The notes beneath the pieces were generated by a model. That model made no database searches. It saw nothing but the letters and a program-made list of their open reading frames with translations, and had not been told where the DNA came from. From Xestospongia bergquistia (Eukaryota; Porifera; Demospongiae; Haplosclerida; Petrosiidae), in the NCBI GenBank assembly GCA_963965975.1, contig OZ014416.1, forward strand, positions 1,426,001 to 1,490,000: a stretch of 64,000 nt of DNA. Direction: 5' to 3'. Position numbers and translations under genes: made by a program. Below, one piece after another: positions 35,444 to 47,015 of the stretch. Position 1 is the stretch's first letter. Each line of letters starts with the position of its first letter.

Positions 35444-36767
35444 TTAAATGTACAGAAGGTTCTTTTGACACCATGGCCAGACCCAGGCAAGACAAATAAA
35501 AACAGAATATATAATACTTAATATTAAGACAAATAATGTTAAACTAAGTTGTACACTGTCTTTATCTCTACTACATTTGGAAGTAGATGTTCCACAATTG
35601 AATGTACAATCAAAAGGCTCACTATTATCAGCAAGTACGTATAGTGCTGTAATAATAAATGTTAAAGCCATGACAATGGTTAGTGCTGTATATTCGGAAC
35701 AATATATCTCACAATCAAATTTCTTTTTGTTAAAAGAAACAACCTTCAAAGGCAAGTAGATTAGCAATGCAATCATAATAAAAACATAAGCTAGCCAGAA
35801 AGCAACCTTGATGTAAGTTGAACATGACCTCTTCAAGACATTACCTTTACTTAAGCTTGTCATAGCGGTATACCAAGCATCTACTTCAGCAATTAGCCCA
35901 AATGCCTCAATTAATGTAGTATAATAGGGATGTTTGTCTTCTTCTTCATCACTATATGCTTTGGAGATATCTTTAACTCTCTTTTCAATTAGAGGAATAA
36001 AACGAAATCCAAAAATTCCAAAAATAAGTAGATATATTGATGCCACTGTTGCACATATACCACATTTAGAGTTAGTTGGATCACATTTCAGATAGGGGTA
36101 CATTGTAATTGAGTTCTCCAAATTATCTCCAAGAAAATATGCCATGGTAGAGAGTATCATTATAATACCAAAACAGAATGTTTTCGCACATTGAAAGGAG
36201 CTTTGTTTACATTCATTGACACACAGTTTTCTTAGCAATATAAGAAAAGAAGCTAGAAGCAAAACAAGTCCTAATATTCCAAAAAATATCACTGTAACTA
36301 AAGCTTTAGTTTTGGAAGATGCCTCAGAGACTGCAGTGGAATAGAATACAAGAGAGTTGAGAACATCACACAACAGTGCTGCTGCCTTTAATTCATTGAA
36401 AAGTTTACTATTTACTTTTAAAAGTCTCTATGAAAATAAAGAAAGAAGAAATTATATATATATGTATGCTATTAGTCTTGGTACCAGACATTTCATTAGG
36501 GGATATTGGAGAACGCTTTCACTACGTCGGGTCATGGTGGAATGCCATTCGAGTTATATGGGATTTCTGGTCTGCGACTTTCCTAAAGCAGAATTTCGAG
36601 CAGCTTCAAAGGCATTCATCGACTCAGGTTGAATAGGTGTTAAGTGAAAAGGAGGACGAGGTGGCCTGCAATAGGGTTAGCAACGCTAAACTTCTGGTAC
36701 CGAGACTACCACCCTCTATATAACATTTTATACTCTATAATTAGATACTTACATCTTTGCCACCCAT
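35444..36767 (-). CDS. TMA7: eight-segment membrane protein, group B
   Basis: Micro-exon 36753-36767 (MGGKD), exon 2 at 35444-36427; 332 aa, intact. Closest to TMA5: shares YPYLKCDPTNSKCGI, SDEEEDKHPYYTTLIEAFG, EVDAWYTAMTSLSKGN, ADNSEPFDCTFNCG and the CQKNLLYI tail. It keeps the CAK residues before TM3 that TMA5 lost. Its intron carries a deleted 236 bp version of the TIR element. Function unknown. Confidence 0.84.
36473..36708. mobile_element. TIR element in intron 1 of TMA7 (copy B, internally deleted)
   Basis: TAGTCTTGGTACCAGA and TCTGGTACCGAGACTA at the ends. Only 236 bp remain; the middle 450-520 bp present in the other copies is missing, with both ends preserved. Confidence 0.78.
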
Positions 36768-38373
36768 TTTCACTTTAATTTACACACTTCTGCTGTAGTC
36801 AGTTGGAGAGAGGTAGCCCTTGCACCACTAATATGATGGTTAAACTAATTGTTCCTTGTTTTATTTTGTACAATATCGTAGTAATTACTCCTACACTCTT
36901 CAGTTAACCACAAATATAATTATAATAATTGATTTAATTTCATGCATGATAAATTGGACAGAACTCTTTCCAATTTGGTAATGATAAATTAAAAACATAT
37001 TCAAGTTTGGTTATTCAAAATTCCTTCTGTCTGAAGCATCCAATGCCAAGAAAATGGTCCAAGACATCCTTCTCCACATTAGCAATTTGTTTCTTTGACA
37101 GATCAAGCAGAGAGATCTAGAAGTGTAGTACAATGTTTGTAACATTGTAATGGTAAGAGGAGACTGTTCAATTGGCATAGTCTCTAATATATAACCTCCA
37201 CATGATAAATATCAGCTAATTGTCTCCATTATGCAAAGCTGGAAATATCCTTACTATGTCGCTATAGTCAGCCATTCTATATTAATCTCCATTATGCAAT
37301 ATACAACAATGTACTTTTATATGAAATAAAGTACCAAAGAAAATTCTATTGTTGCTCTTTCTTTGTGGTCATAGAACATGTCAACCATGTGCTGATATTG
37401 TCGTAAACTATAATTATTAATATATAATATTAAGTAGTAGTGACTAGTGGTGTTGATACTACACTTAAAAAAAGCATTGCATTATTTCATCTGAGACCAT
37501 GGTTACCATAGTTTTATCAATATGATATAAGCCCAATACTACATTACAGCAAACCAAAACTAATGTACTCAATATATATAAAGCCAACTAGAGACAAAAG
37601 TATTCTTTGTAGTTAATTGCCCAAAAATTGAAGCCATGAGAAAGAGATGGATACTGTTTCATTGAAATAGTAACTATCTCTTGCTCATGAATATTATTAC
37701 AACTATAACTGGTATTGTGGTTAGTTCAGTTGAATGGTATCCATCTTTTGCTCATAAATTCAATTATTGGGTGATAAACTACAAGATTACTTATTGGCTT
37801 CTAGTTGGCTTTATACATATTGTATTGCATTATAAATCTGTATACATGCAACTGGCCATGTTCATAAACAATGTTGAAATAATATTGCTTGGTCGTAATT
37901 CAATCATTAAGTTAATTCTCTATTATTGGCTTTCTGCTTGTCTCAACTATATTATGATAAGAACAAACTAAAGCCATCATATTTGTTAACTTCCTCGTTG
38001 TACTTATATGATGTTCAAGTTAAATAAAGTTATATACATTGTTATATCGTGTATATAATATATAGTATTATATCTACCATTATTAGTATAAATATAATAC
38101 ATTATATTACACTATATAAAAAGTAAATGTACAAATATTTGGTTTGTTCTTATCATAATTATCCCTTATGTATAAACTGATAAATTCTACTCAAAAGAGT
38201 GATTAGAGTAACGTTAGTCATTTAGCTTTAACAACACACTGAAAATGCATGTTTGTTAGTTGTGTTTTAATTTTTTCTTGAAGAAATAGAGAGTTAAACA
38301 CAAATGAGTAAATAAATGCCTTTTGTATAATAGCAACCAATGAATATTATTACTTTATTAGAAGCACTTTGAA
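36768..38373. other. Spacer with exon 3 scrap and repeat block
   Basis: 37,096-37,205 is a degenerate C8orf76-like exon 3. 37,480-37,740 is the third copy of the hairpin repeat block. An open plus frame at 37,681-37,971 has no splice or family support. No gene. Confidence 0.6.
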
Positions 38374-38604
38374 TTAGCATGACTGATCAAAGTTATGAGT
38401 GCTGTTACTTGAGAAAACTTGTTTGAGCAGTTCCATAGCTTCTGCCAATAATCTTGTTACACTCATAGAAGTCATGAATATTGAGTGTTGATCTATCTTC
38501 CAGTTATATGTATGAGATGTCCTTAGCCTCATATAAAATATACAGTGACTTTCTAAATAATGTACAGCTACATTTAAAATGTATTCTTTTGATTTCTTTG
38601 CCAA
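38374..38604 (-). CDS. Unrecognised minus-strand frame beside C8orf76-like gene
   Basis: Encodes KKSKEYILNVAVHYLESHC, then RLRTSHTYNWKIDQHSIF, then SVTRLLAEAMELLKQVF, ending NFDQSC. It looks like real coding sequence: mixed polarity with an amphipathic C-terminal helix. Partial copies exist at 23,455-23,610, 29,426-29,590 and 47,853-48,065, always just upstream of a C8orf76-like exon 1 on the opposite strand. No start or splice partner is certain. It may be the last exon of a lost gene or a small divergent gene sharing the 120 bp promoter gap. Confidence 0.4.
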   Translation of the reverse strand: MAKKSKEYILNVAVHYLESHCIFYMRLRTSHTYNWKIDQHSIFMTSMSVTRLLAEAMELLKQVFSSNSTHNFDQSC

Positions 38605-38722
38605 ATCAAAAGAGAGAAGTACAATACAGTATAGTTCAATATTTGTTAGGTTGATATAGGACAGGAAATGACATATTATGAATATTCATTGTAAGTTGTG
38701 ACACTCCCTCCACGTGTCTAGC

Positions 38723-41700
38723 ATGGAGTTTGATGACTCTCTATTTGAGGAATTTTCTTCAGAGAAAGATAGAAAGAAACTAGTACAACATCACCAGTAT
38801 ACTCCAAAGATATGTGATCCTGAGGTTAGTAATGATAGTGTATAAACTGTACATAAACAAATCTTATATATTCTAGTGGTTTATGGAGTTATTAACTGTT
38901 AGTGATGAGGACTATATGATTGATAAATTCAAAGCTGATCTACTCTACTATAAAGGACAATATGAACTTGCTTTGAAAATATACAAAAATGTAATCAGTA
39001 TTCTTCCGCATACTCATGGACAGGTAAATCAACTTTTCACCATCAATCATAGCGTTACCAGAATACCATACTTTAATGCAAAATTAATACATTAAGGTTC
39101 TAATGTCTATTATTAGGGTCTAAGGTATAGTATTAATTTCCCATTAAAGAATAGCGTCTGTTACTGGTCTTAAAAGTAAAATTAATAGTCTATTATACCC
39201 TTCTAATTACCCATTTTGAGGAGAAAGGGTCTGGTGACACTTAATAGGATATGTATGCAGATGCAGAATATAGAAAGTCCCAATCAGATCAGAGATCATC
39301 ATTATGCCCCGCCCTCTATGTGATGTAGTCTAAAAATGGAGTTTGAAAAATTAAGAAGTAGATTAGTGTTTTTGTATCTAAGAAAATAATATCCACTTGA
39401 TCATGAAGACAAGACAGATGGAAACTATAATTGTGTTAAAATGCATGTTCTCAGAGTGTGTGGTTTGCTTGTTGATACTATTAGACCAAATTCCTTCTTA
39501 TTATTTGCAAAAGTATAGTTCATTAGATTGTTGTTTCTCTGTAATATCTACATAACAACTAATAATGAAAATTAATTGAAATTTTAATAATTTCTTGGTT
39601 TAGAGTAATATTAACCTGAACTAACTAAATTAAAACATATCACTTAGTTTGTTCTTCTTTACTTGTACTAGTTTAAATATTTACTGTCTTCTTCCCTGAT
39701 ATCTTGTCCAGTGTTAGCTAATATTTCATTTGCTTGTAATCTGTGCTTGTTAACTGCTCGAATTTTCCGTCTCTTCCTATATGAAACAATCAAACTAATA
39801 ACAAATATTCCAATATAAAAGAACAGAGATCCACATACAAAACTAAGTTGTATTATATTGATAGGATTTATGGTTTGAGAACTGGACTCTTTATAACAAT
39901 CTAAAGGTTCTTTATTATCTCCAATTATATACAGTCCTGATGTAACCCATATAGTAAACATTAGTGCTATATAGCTGTGATGATCTTCTGAAGTACATTT
40001 CTTGTTGCAACATTGTCTTACAGTGCATTTCTTGTTATCAATATTAATGATTGTGAGAGCAAAGTAAATCCCCAATATGATCATAATGGAATAACAGCAA
40101 GCCAGTAACCTGTTAAGATATAGTTTGAACATGTTGATTTCAAGACATTATTTTTAGTTAGTCTTGTCAGTGCAGTATACCAAGCATCTAGTTCTGTGAT
40201 TATTGCAAGTGACTCTATTGCTTTTGTATAAAATTGTTGTTGTTTATTATCAGTGTTGTTATTGTTATTGTTTTGGTATAGTTTCAAAATGCGTCTTGCT
40301 TTCTTTTCAACTAACGGAATAAAACGAAATCCAATAATTCCAAATATCAACAAATATAATGATGTCACTGTTATATGTATACCACAGGTCATAACTTCAG
40401 TTGAGTTGTAGTCACTTGGATCACATTTTAAATCTTTATATTTAGTAACAAAGTTTATTAAATTATCTCCTACAAAATACATTGTAGTAGACAGTATCAT
40501 CAGTGAACCAAACAACACTTGTAACATTAGTTCACAACATGCACCACCATTAGTAGATTGTTTTCTATGTTTGTATATCGATCTACACTTGTAGATCAGC
40601 ATGACGAGGGATGCTCCTATTAATACTAACCCTAACACTCCAAATGATATCCCAGAGACAGCTACAGCATAGAAGAAAAGAGAATTTAGAGCATCAGCTA
40701 TGAATGCTATAGTCTTTAATTCATTGAAGAAAAATTTAGGAGTTGCTTTCAAAAGTGTCTATAATAATGAACTTAACAATAATATTGATATACTACATCT
40801 GTTATTAATGTGTTTATTAAAAACTACTACTTCATTTACTTACACTCATTTTTTCCTAATAGTAAAGTAGTGAAGTGGTACAAGAGAATAGCACACGTTG
40901 TAGGAGATATTTTTTGTTATGGAAGATTCATCTATAAAAGCTTAATTCCCATAATGTCAATAAAACTAAAATGAAAATGACAATGATGATGAGTATCTAC
41001 TCTCCAAATACTTAATACCTTTGATAAGGTATTGTAAGTACCAGTAGTCTATCATAAACTATACCAGTAGTAGGTATGAGTATAGATCTGCAATAAAGTG
41101 GAGTTGATAAACTTGGACTAGTTATCAATACATTTGATAAGTCACTCTATTGTTTTTATGAAACTAATCTGTCTTTAGTTACATAGTAAACAAATGCAGT
41201 CTATGATATTATCAGATTATTTCATCAATTTTTTGCCAGGTCAAGAGAGAAGTACAGGACAGTATAGTACGATGTTTACTACAGTGTAATGGTAAAGAGG
41301 AGACAGTTCAATGGGCGTGGTCTCTAATACAACCTCCACATGAGAGGGATGCATCGTCATGGCAACTACTAGGAAATTGTTATAGCCATACAGGAAATGT
41401 ATTTGGTAAGTCAAATGTTATTGTGTGTTTGTTAGAAGTCTATCTGGTCTATTTATCCATTCATCTACGATTAGTCATGCTACCATCAATTAAATCATCC
41501 ATTATCAACTTGTCTATTAATTCCTTCATATTAGAGGAGACAATAGCAAGACAACAATGTGCTTTACTACAACGTCATTATCCTCTCTATTGGAAAGAAT
41601 TATCACATACTTATCAAAAATTAAAAGATGCATGGACAAGAACTGAGGATCAGGAGATCAATAAATTTAAGATTCTCCAAAATACAGTGACATTATTTAA

Positions 41701-42171
41701 ACCTTATATTCGATTGTCTGGAACTGCAACTCACGGACGAGTTCCATCTTATGAATTATTCATTAGCTTAATAGTGTCCTCAGAGAGTAACTTTAGTGAA
41801 ACTGTTAGAGATATTAGTTTCAAAATTCATGATGTGTTAACTACATCATCATGTGCTGCTCTGATATGGTCTAAGTAAGGGTGCATTTTATTTATTCTTT
41901 CATCAACAATATATCCTTTTCTGACCATTATCAATTTCTTTCACTAAAAGGATGCAATTTTTCATGAATCTAATGTATTACTTTTTTTTTCATTTTTAGA
42001 CAACTTCTTTCTTTTTCTCTCTCTCGTTCATCTTCTTTTGCTGCTGTAAGTCAATCTGATCAATTAGAAATAGTGACCTCTTTATTATCTGATTGTTACC
42101 ATGACGACATGGTGACATATTTATCACAGCACATGACTAAAGCATCAGTAAGTGTGTTATATACATTTTAA
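38723..42171 (+). CDS. C8orf76: C8orf76-like TPR protein, copy 1 (host of TMA8)
   Basis: Homologue of the uncharacterised animal protein C8orf76. Five exons: 38723-38824, 38877-39023, 41240-41405, 41535-41874 and 42000-42171; 308 aa. Matching features: KICDPE-WFMELLTVSDED, then the helical pair DKFKADLLYYKGQYELALKIYKN (TPR-like; the human protein has KFKGDLAYRRQEYQKAL), exon 3 REVQDSIVRCLLQCNGKEETV and SSWQLLGNCYSHTG (a second TPR-like pair), and exon 4 with QQCALLQRHYPLYWKELSHTY. The 2.2 kb second intron holds TMA8 on the other strand. The last coding bases read through a donor-like TCAGTAAGTG, so the true gene may once have had another exon now replaced by Mind bomb scraps. Frame intact. 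Role unknown. Confidence 0.82.
39668..40849 (-). pseudogene. TMA8: group C membrane gene with 1 bp frameshift, inside C8orf76-like intron
   Basis: Exon 1 at 40844-40849 (MS), exon 2 at 39668-40758. Nearly identical to TMA11, but one base is missing near 40,088 (ATAATGGAATAAC against ATAATGAGAATAAC), breaking the frame inside TM6. Both halves otherwise read normally: YFVGDNLINF, TELDAWYTALTRL, then YIIGDNKEPLDCYKESS. Either a very recent pseudogene or an assembly error; the second is worth ruling out because the flanks are so similar to TMA11. Confidence 0.82.
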
Positions 42172-42654
42172 ATTGTATTATTTATAAACAAAACATTCCA
42201 TGTGCATGTTTTATATCTACAAGTTGTTTAATTGTATAGATTATGAGAAAATTACAAATGAATTATTAACCTGATAACAAAAATTAGTTAAGCCATCAGT
42301 GATTTCAATTTTTGTCAAATTTAGATATACCATAAGGCTAGCTTTAAAATAGGCTGATAATGTTACTGCAATTTTTAATATATAATTATATCATTTAGAC
42401 ATTGGATCTATAATACACTGGTTGTTGACATTGTGGCCACAAAAGATACACAAGTATTTGCAATAAACTATATAATTATATTAATATCCACACACACATG
42501 TATAACCTGGGAGTAAAGTTTAGTAATTAAAGTTGTTTAATAAGCAAGGTTTTTTGAGTGTTTGGTTTTAAAAAAGTTTATTGTTTTCTAATTTTGCATT
42601 CAAAAATATAACAGATATTATAATATATAGTAGATTGATTTTGTAAACTAGTCA
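42172..42654. other. Spacer, no gene seen
   Basis: 3' flank of the C8orf76-like gene; matches 51,707-52,190 almost base for base. No coding signal. Confidence 0.6.
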
Positions 42655-43320
42655 AACATGATTATCTTCTTTTCAACTGGTTTACGACATATTGGACACT
42701 CAGTGAGTTTATCAACACATGGTTGACATGTTCCATGACCACAAAGAAAGACACAATTTTTATGACGATCTATACATACTACACAGAGGGACTGAGACGA
42801 TATATGGTCTTGTCAACTTGTAATGGGTGGGGATTACTAATTATCTTCCTTTGAGATCTTGGAGTTGTTGTTGCAGAACTGTTTTATAGTATAATATGAT
42901 CATAATGAGAATAACAACAAGCCAGTAATCTGTTAAGATATAGTTTGAACATGTTGATTTCAAGACATTATTTTTGGTTTGTCTTGTCAGTGCAGTGTAC
43001 CAAGCATCTAGTTCTGTGATTCAAAAAGATTTCAGTCGCTATTTTTGCACTTACTTCTATTCCTCACACATTTGTAGATCAACAGAAAAATAGAAGTTAC
43101 CATTAACAGGAGTCTACCATATGCAATTATAGCAAGCCAGTAACCTGTTAAGATATAGTTTGAACATGTTGATTTCAAGACATTATTTTTAGTTAGTCTT
43201 GTCAGTGCAGTGTACCAGTCATCTAGTTATGTGATTATTGCAAGTGACTCTATTGCTTTTGTATAAAATTGTTGTTGTTTATTATCAGTGTTGTTATTAT
43301 ATTTTATGAAATGATATGGT
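42655..43320 (-). pseudogene. Patchwork of Mind bomb RING exon and TMA fragments (unit 1)
   Basis: 42,655-42,880 is a copy of the last Mind bomb exon (C-terminal RING, ending [10 protein letters not shown]) plus part of the exon before it (LQQQLQ). From 42,880 it continues directly into TMA exon 2 pieces: group C TM5-TM6 (VLKSTCSNYILTGYW), a bit of group D (KCVRNRSKC-like), then group C again. Several breakpoints in 400 bp and no open frame. Confidence 0.78.
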
Positions 43321-43515
43321 ATATCTATTAATTCCAATAACTTTAATTATATAATAGATTTGACTATTTTAAACAGATGTAAAACAATTAATTATATTAT
43401 GGGTGGAAAAATAGCAGCAAATTAAATAATGATCAATACACTTTGTTACTATTTTTTTGTATTTATTGGCCTGAGCTGCTTTTGTATTTATACAGATTAC
43501 ATGAATCCTTCTTCT

Positions 43516-44784
43516 TTAGTCTTCATCACTACTGTTTTCATTAGGAGTTAAGAGTTTTTCTTCTTCACTGATTTGTACTAGCTCTTTTTGTGATTTCCTT
43601 AGTATTAAGCTATCCCAACTTCTGTGACGCTGCAAATTGTTTGGTTTATTATGATTCAGACAGGATGGCAAACTTGTTTGACGTCTAAGTTTTCTTTGAT
43701 TCTGATCATAGTTTTGAAAACTCAATGTGCTTTCATCATGATTCTGAATATCTTGATTACCTTCATCCTCATTTTGAAAACTTGATGTACTTTCATTCTG
43801 ATCTTCACTTTTCCTTTTCCAGTATAAAGCAATTAAATTAACAATGAGGATTACAATATAGACAGTTAGAGAAACACACACAAAACTAAGGTGTACTCTG
43901 TTCATGTTATTTTGAGAATTGTAACAATCTAAAGGTTGTTTATTGTCTCCAAGTATGTAGAATGCTGAAATGATCCATACAAACAAAATGCTTACACACA
44001 TTGCTACATATATACAACAGTCTTCTTTTTTGTCTTCTTTCTTGAAATAATTTATGGCACATGTGAGGGCTAAGTAAGCCCCTAACCCTATCATAACAAG
44101 AACAAAAGCAATCCAAAAAGAAGTCGTCACATCTTTTGAACATGTAAACTTGAAGGCATTGTATTTGGCTACAGTTATAATAGCAGTGTACCAAGCATCT
44201 AGCTCAGTAATCATTGCAAATGACTCAATTATTGTTGTGTAAAAGTGATTTTTGTCTTCTTCATTATTGTTAGTAGCGTTGCTTTGGGGCATCAAGTTTA
44301 AAAGAATAGTTGCTTTCTTTTCAAGCAAAGGAATGAAGCGAAATCCAATAGCTCCAAAAATGAGCATATATATAGCAGACATTGTTGCCCTTTTTCCACA
44401 AGTTTTAGCTTCAGTAGAATTGGTGTGAGTTGGATGACAATTCAGATCTTTGTACTCAGTAACAAAAGTTACTAAATTGTCTCCTACATAATACGATGAA
44501 GTAGATAGTGTCATCATAACACCAAAAAAGATTTGTAAGAAAACTCCGAAACATGCCAGACTCTTAGTGCACTTACTTCTATTCCTCACACATTTGTAGA
44601 TCAACAGAACAATAGAAGTTACCATTAACAGTAGCCCTAATCCTCCATATAGAATGGATGCAGTTATAGCGATAAATTTCTTTGAGGATGTTCCAGAAAT
44701 TGCTATGGCATAGAAAACGATAGAGTTCAGAGCATCAAATATAAAGGCAATGACCTTCAGTTCGTTTAAGACATATATAGGTTC
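43516..44784 (-). CDS. TMA9: eight-segment membrane protein with long tail, group D
   Basis: Single recognised exon of 422 codons, after the acceptor TTATAG at 44,785-44,790. The micro-exon with the start could not be found, because the upstream sequence switches at about 44,815 to a group A 3' flank. The start is therefore unknown and the gene may lack its 5' end. Motifs: VLNELKVIAFIFDALNS, YYVGDNLVTF, CHPTHTNSTEAKTCG, GFRFIPLLEKKA, TELDAWYTAIITVAK, YILGDNKQPLDCYN. After TM8 comes a tail of about 100 residues, rich in Q/N/E/S, with imperfect SFQNEDEGNQ-type repeats, and the basic phosphosite-like RRQTSLPSC. Function unknown. Confidence 0.72.
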   Translation of the reverse strand, partial: EPIYVLNELKVIAFIFDALNSIVFYAIAISGTSSKKFIAITASILYGGLGLLLMVTSIVLLIYKCVRNRSKCTKSLACFGVFLQIFFGVMMTLSTSSYYVGDNLVTFVTEYKDLNCHPTHTNSTEAKTCGKRATMSAIYMLIFGAIGFRFIPLLEKKATILLNLMPQSNATNNNEEDKNHFYTTIIESFAMITELDAWYTAIITVAKYNAFKFTCSKDVTTSFWIAFVLVMIGLGAYLALTCAINYFKKEDKKEDCCIYVAMCVSILFVWIISAFYILGDNKQPLDCYNSQNNMNRVHLSFVCVSLTVYIVILIVNLIALYWKRKSEDQNESTSSFQNEDEGNQDIQNHDESTLSFQNYDQNQRKLRRQTSLPSCLNHNKPNNLQRHRSWDSLILRKSQKELVQISEEEKLLTPNENSSDED

Positions 44785-45206
44785 CTATAAATGAGAATGG
44801 TAAATAAAAATAATTATTATGTCTCCAATCTATTGTTAAAGACACACTCAACTCCATGCAACACCACATCATGAAGACTTTGACAGATAATTACTAATGA
44901 AGGATTTGCATGATAATGATAAACAGGAGCACTGTATATAGATAGATATAGTATAGTATAGCAAATAGTAAAAATGTATCACCTCTTACAATCAAGTGGA
45001 CTGGTTAAATTGGTAAAAACTGTATTATCCCAGACAAGAAATAGACCAAAAAAACAGAAAATGTTGATAAATTCAGTTCCACTCAGGGGTGGAGCAAATT
45101 TACACAACCAATTATATAACTGTTTGTGCATCAAGTCTTTATTTTTACTTTATTTTGCATCAAGTCTTTATTTTGCTTGCAGAGATCTACTGCCTTTCTG
45201 TTGGAT

Positions 45207-47015
45207 CTAGTCCTGGTTGTTCTGCTGTCTTTGCTCTTTGTTCCATTTGCAGACCCAGGCAATTGCAAGACAAAAAACCAGAATATATATTATACTACTT
45301 AATACTAAGACAATCACTGTTAAAGTAAGTTGTACAATGTCTTTATCTCTACTACATTTGGAAGTAGAGTTTCCACATTTGAAGGTACAATCAAAAGGCT
45401 CACTGTTATCAGCAAGTACATGTAGTGCTACAATAACGAATGTTAAAGCCATGACAATGGTTAGTCTTGTATATTGGCAACAATATTTACAATCACATTT
45501 CTTTTTGTTAAAAGAAACAACCTTCAAAGGCAAGTAGATTAGCAATGCAATCATAATAAAAACATAAGCTAGCCAGAAAGCAATCTTGACTAATGTAGAA
45601 CATGGATTCTTCAAGACATTATCTTCACTTAAGCTTGTCATAGCAGTATACCAAGCATCTACTTCAGCAATTAGCCCAAGTGCCTCAATTAATGTAGTAT
45701 AAAAGGGATGTTTGTCTTCTTTTTTTTCTTCTTCATCACTATATGCTTTGGAGATATCTTTAACTCTCTTTTCAATTAGAGGAATAAAGCGAAATCCAAG
45801 AATTCCAAAAATAAGTAGACATATAGATGCCCCTGTTGTACGTATACCACATTTAGAGTTAGTTGGATCACATTTCAGATAGGGGTACATCGTAATCAAG
45901 TTGTCCAAATTATCTCCAAGAAAATATGCCATGGTAGAGAGTATCATTATAATACCAAAACAGAGTGTTTTCGCACACTTACAATTAAATTTAAAGGAGC
46001 ATTGTTTGCGCATGCATTCAATGGCATATAGTTTTCTTAGCAATATAAGAAAAGAAGCTATAAGCAAACCAAGTCCTAATATTCCAAAAAATATCACTGT
46101 AACTAAAGCTTTAGTTTTGGAAGATGCCTTAGAGACTGCAGTGGAATAGAATACAAGAGAGTTGAAAATATCACACAATAGTGCTGCTGCCTTTAATTCA
46201 TTGAAAAGTTTACTATTTATTTTTAAAAGTCTCTACAAAATAAAGAAATAAGAAATTATGTACATGCATGTATGCTATTAGTCTTGGTACCAGACATTTC
46301 AGGGATTGGAGAACGCTTGCGCGACGTCAGGTCATGGTGGGATGCCATTCGCGTTATACGGGATTTCTACTTTTCCTAAATTATTAGCGCTCCAGTTTTG
46401 GTGGACTTGCAAGGCCTTTCAAATGGCATAAACTATTTCTCTCTATCTCCTTCCTAGCAAGATCAGAGTTAACTTATAACACAGAGTTAGTGGTCTTTGT
46501 CAACGTAACAGAGTATTATAGCAAACTGGCGTTCCCGACCCTTCGCTATGAGAGGAAGGGCTTGGAAACAAGTGTATACAAGACTCACACAGCTGAAATG
46601 AGATGTGGGTATAGCATTCTTAGACCTGAGTACATGCTAAGAAAATGAAAAACGCAAAACGACTGTTGTAATATTCACTTGTTGTGCATGGTATATGATA
46701 GTTCAAATAGAAGCATAGACCGTCTTTTACTAACTAGTGCTGCCTCGTGTGACATACTGCTTTAGTTTTTAAGCAGCTTCATGATCAAAGGACTATAGGT
46801 GTTAAGTAGAAATGGATGTCAGCCTTCGGCTTCCGTAAAAGGAGAACGAGGCGTTGCCGTGGCCTGCAATATTTTACAGGCTGTATATGCGCTTATCCCC
46901 AGACCCTTCCTCTCTTAGCGAAGAGTTGGCAACGCCAGACTATCTGGTACCGAGACTACTACCCTCTATAATATTTCATACACTATAATTGGATACTTAC
47001 ATTTTTGCCACCCAT
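45207..47015 (-). CDS. TMA10: eight-segment membrane protein, group B
   Basis: Micro-exon 47001-47015 (MGGKN), exon 2 at 45207-46232; 346 aa, intact. Group B with an expanded TM2-TM3 loop of cysteines and basics (ECMRKQCSFKFNCKCAK). Other motifs: YFLGDNLDNL, YPYLKCDPTNSKCGI, EVDAWYTAMTSLSEDN, LADNSEPFDCTFKCGNS, and a tail WNKEQRQQNNQD. Its intron 1 carries the 680 bp TIR element. Function unknown. Confidence 0.84.
46279..46958. mobile_element. TIR element in intron 1 of TMA10 (copy C)
   Basis: TAGTCTTGGTACCAGA and TCTGGTACCGAGACTA at the ends; 680 bp, same internal landmarks as copies A and D (for example GACCCTTCGCTATGAGAG). Confidence 0.78.
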
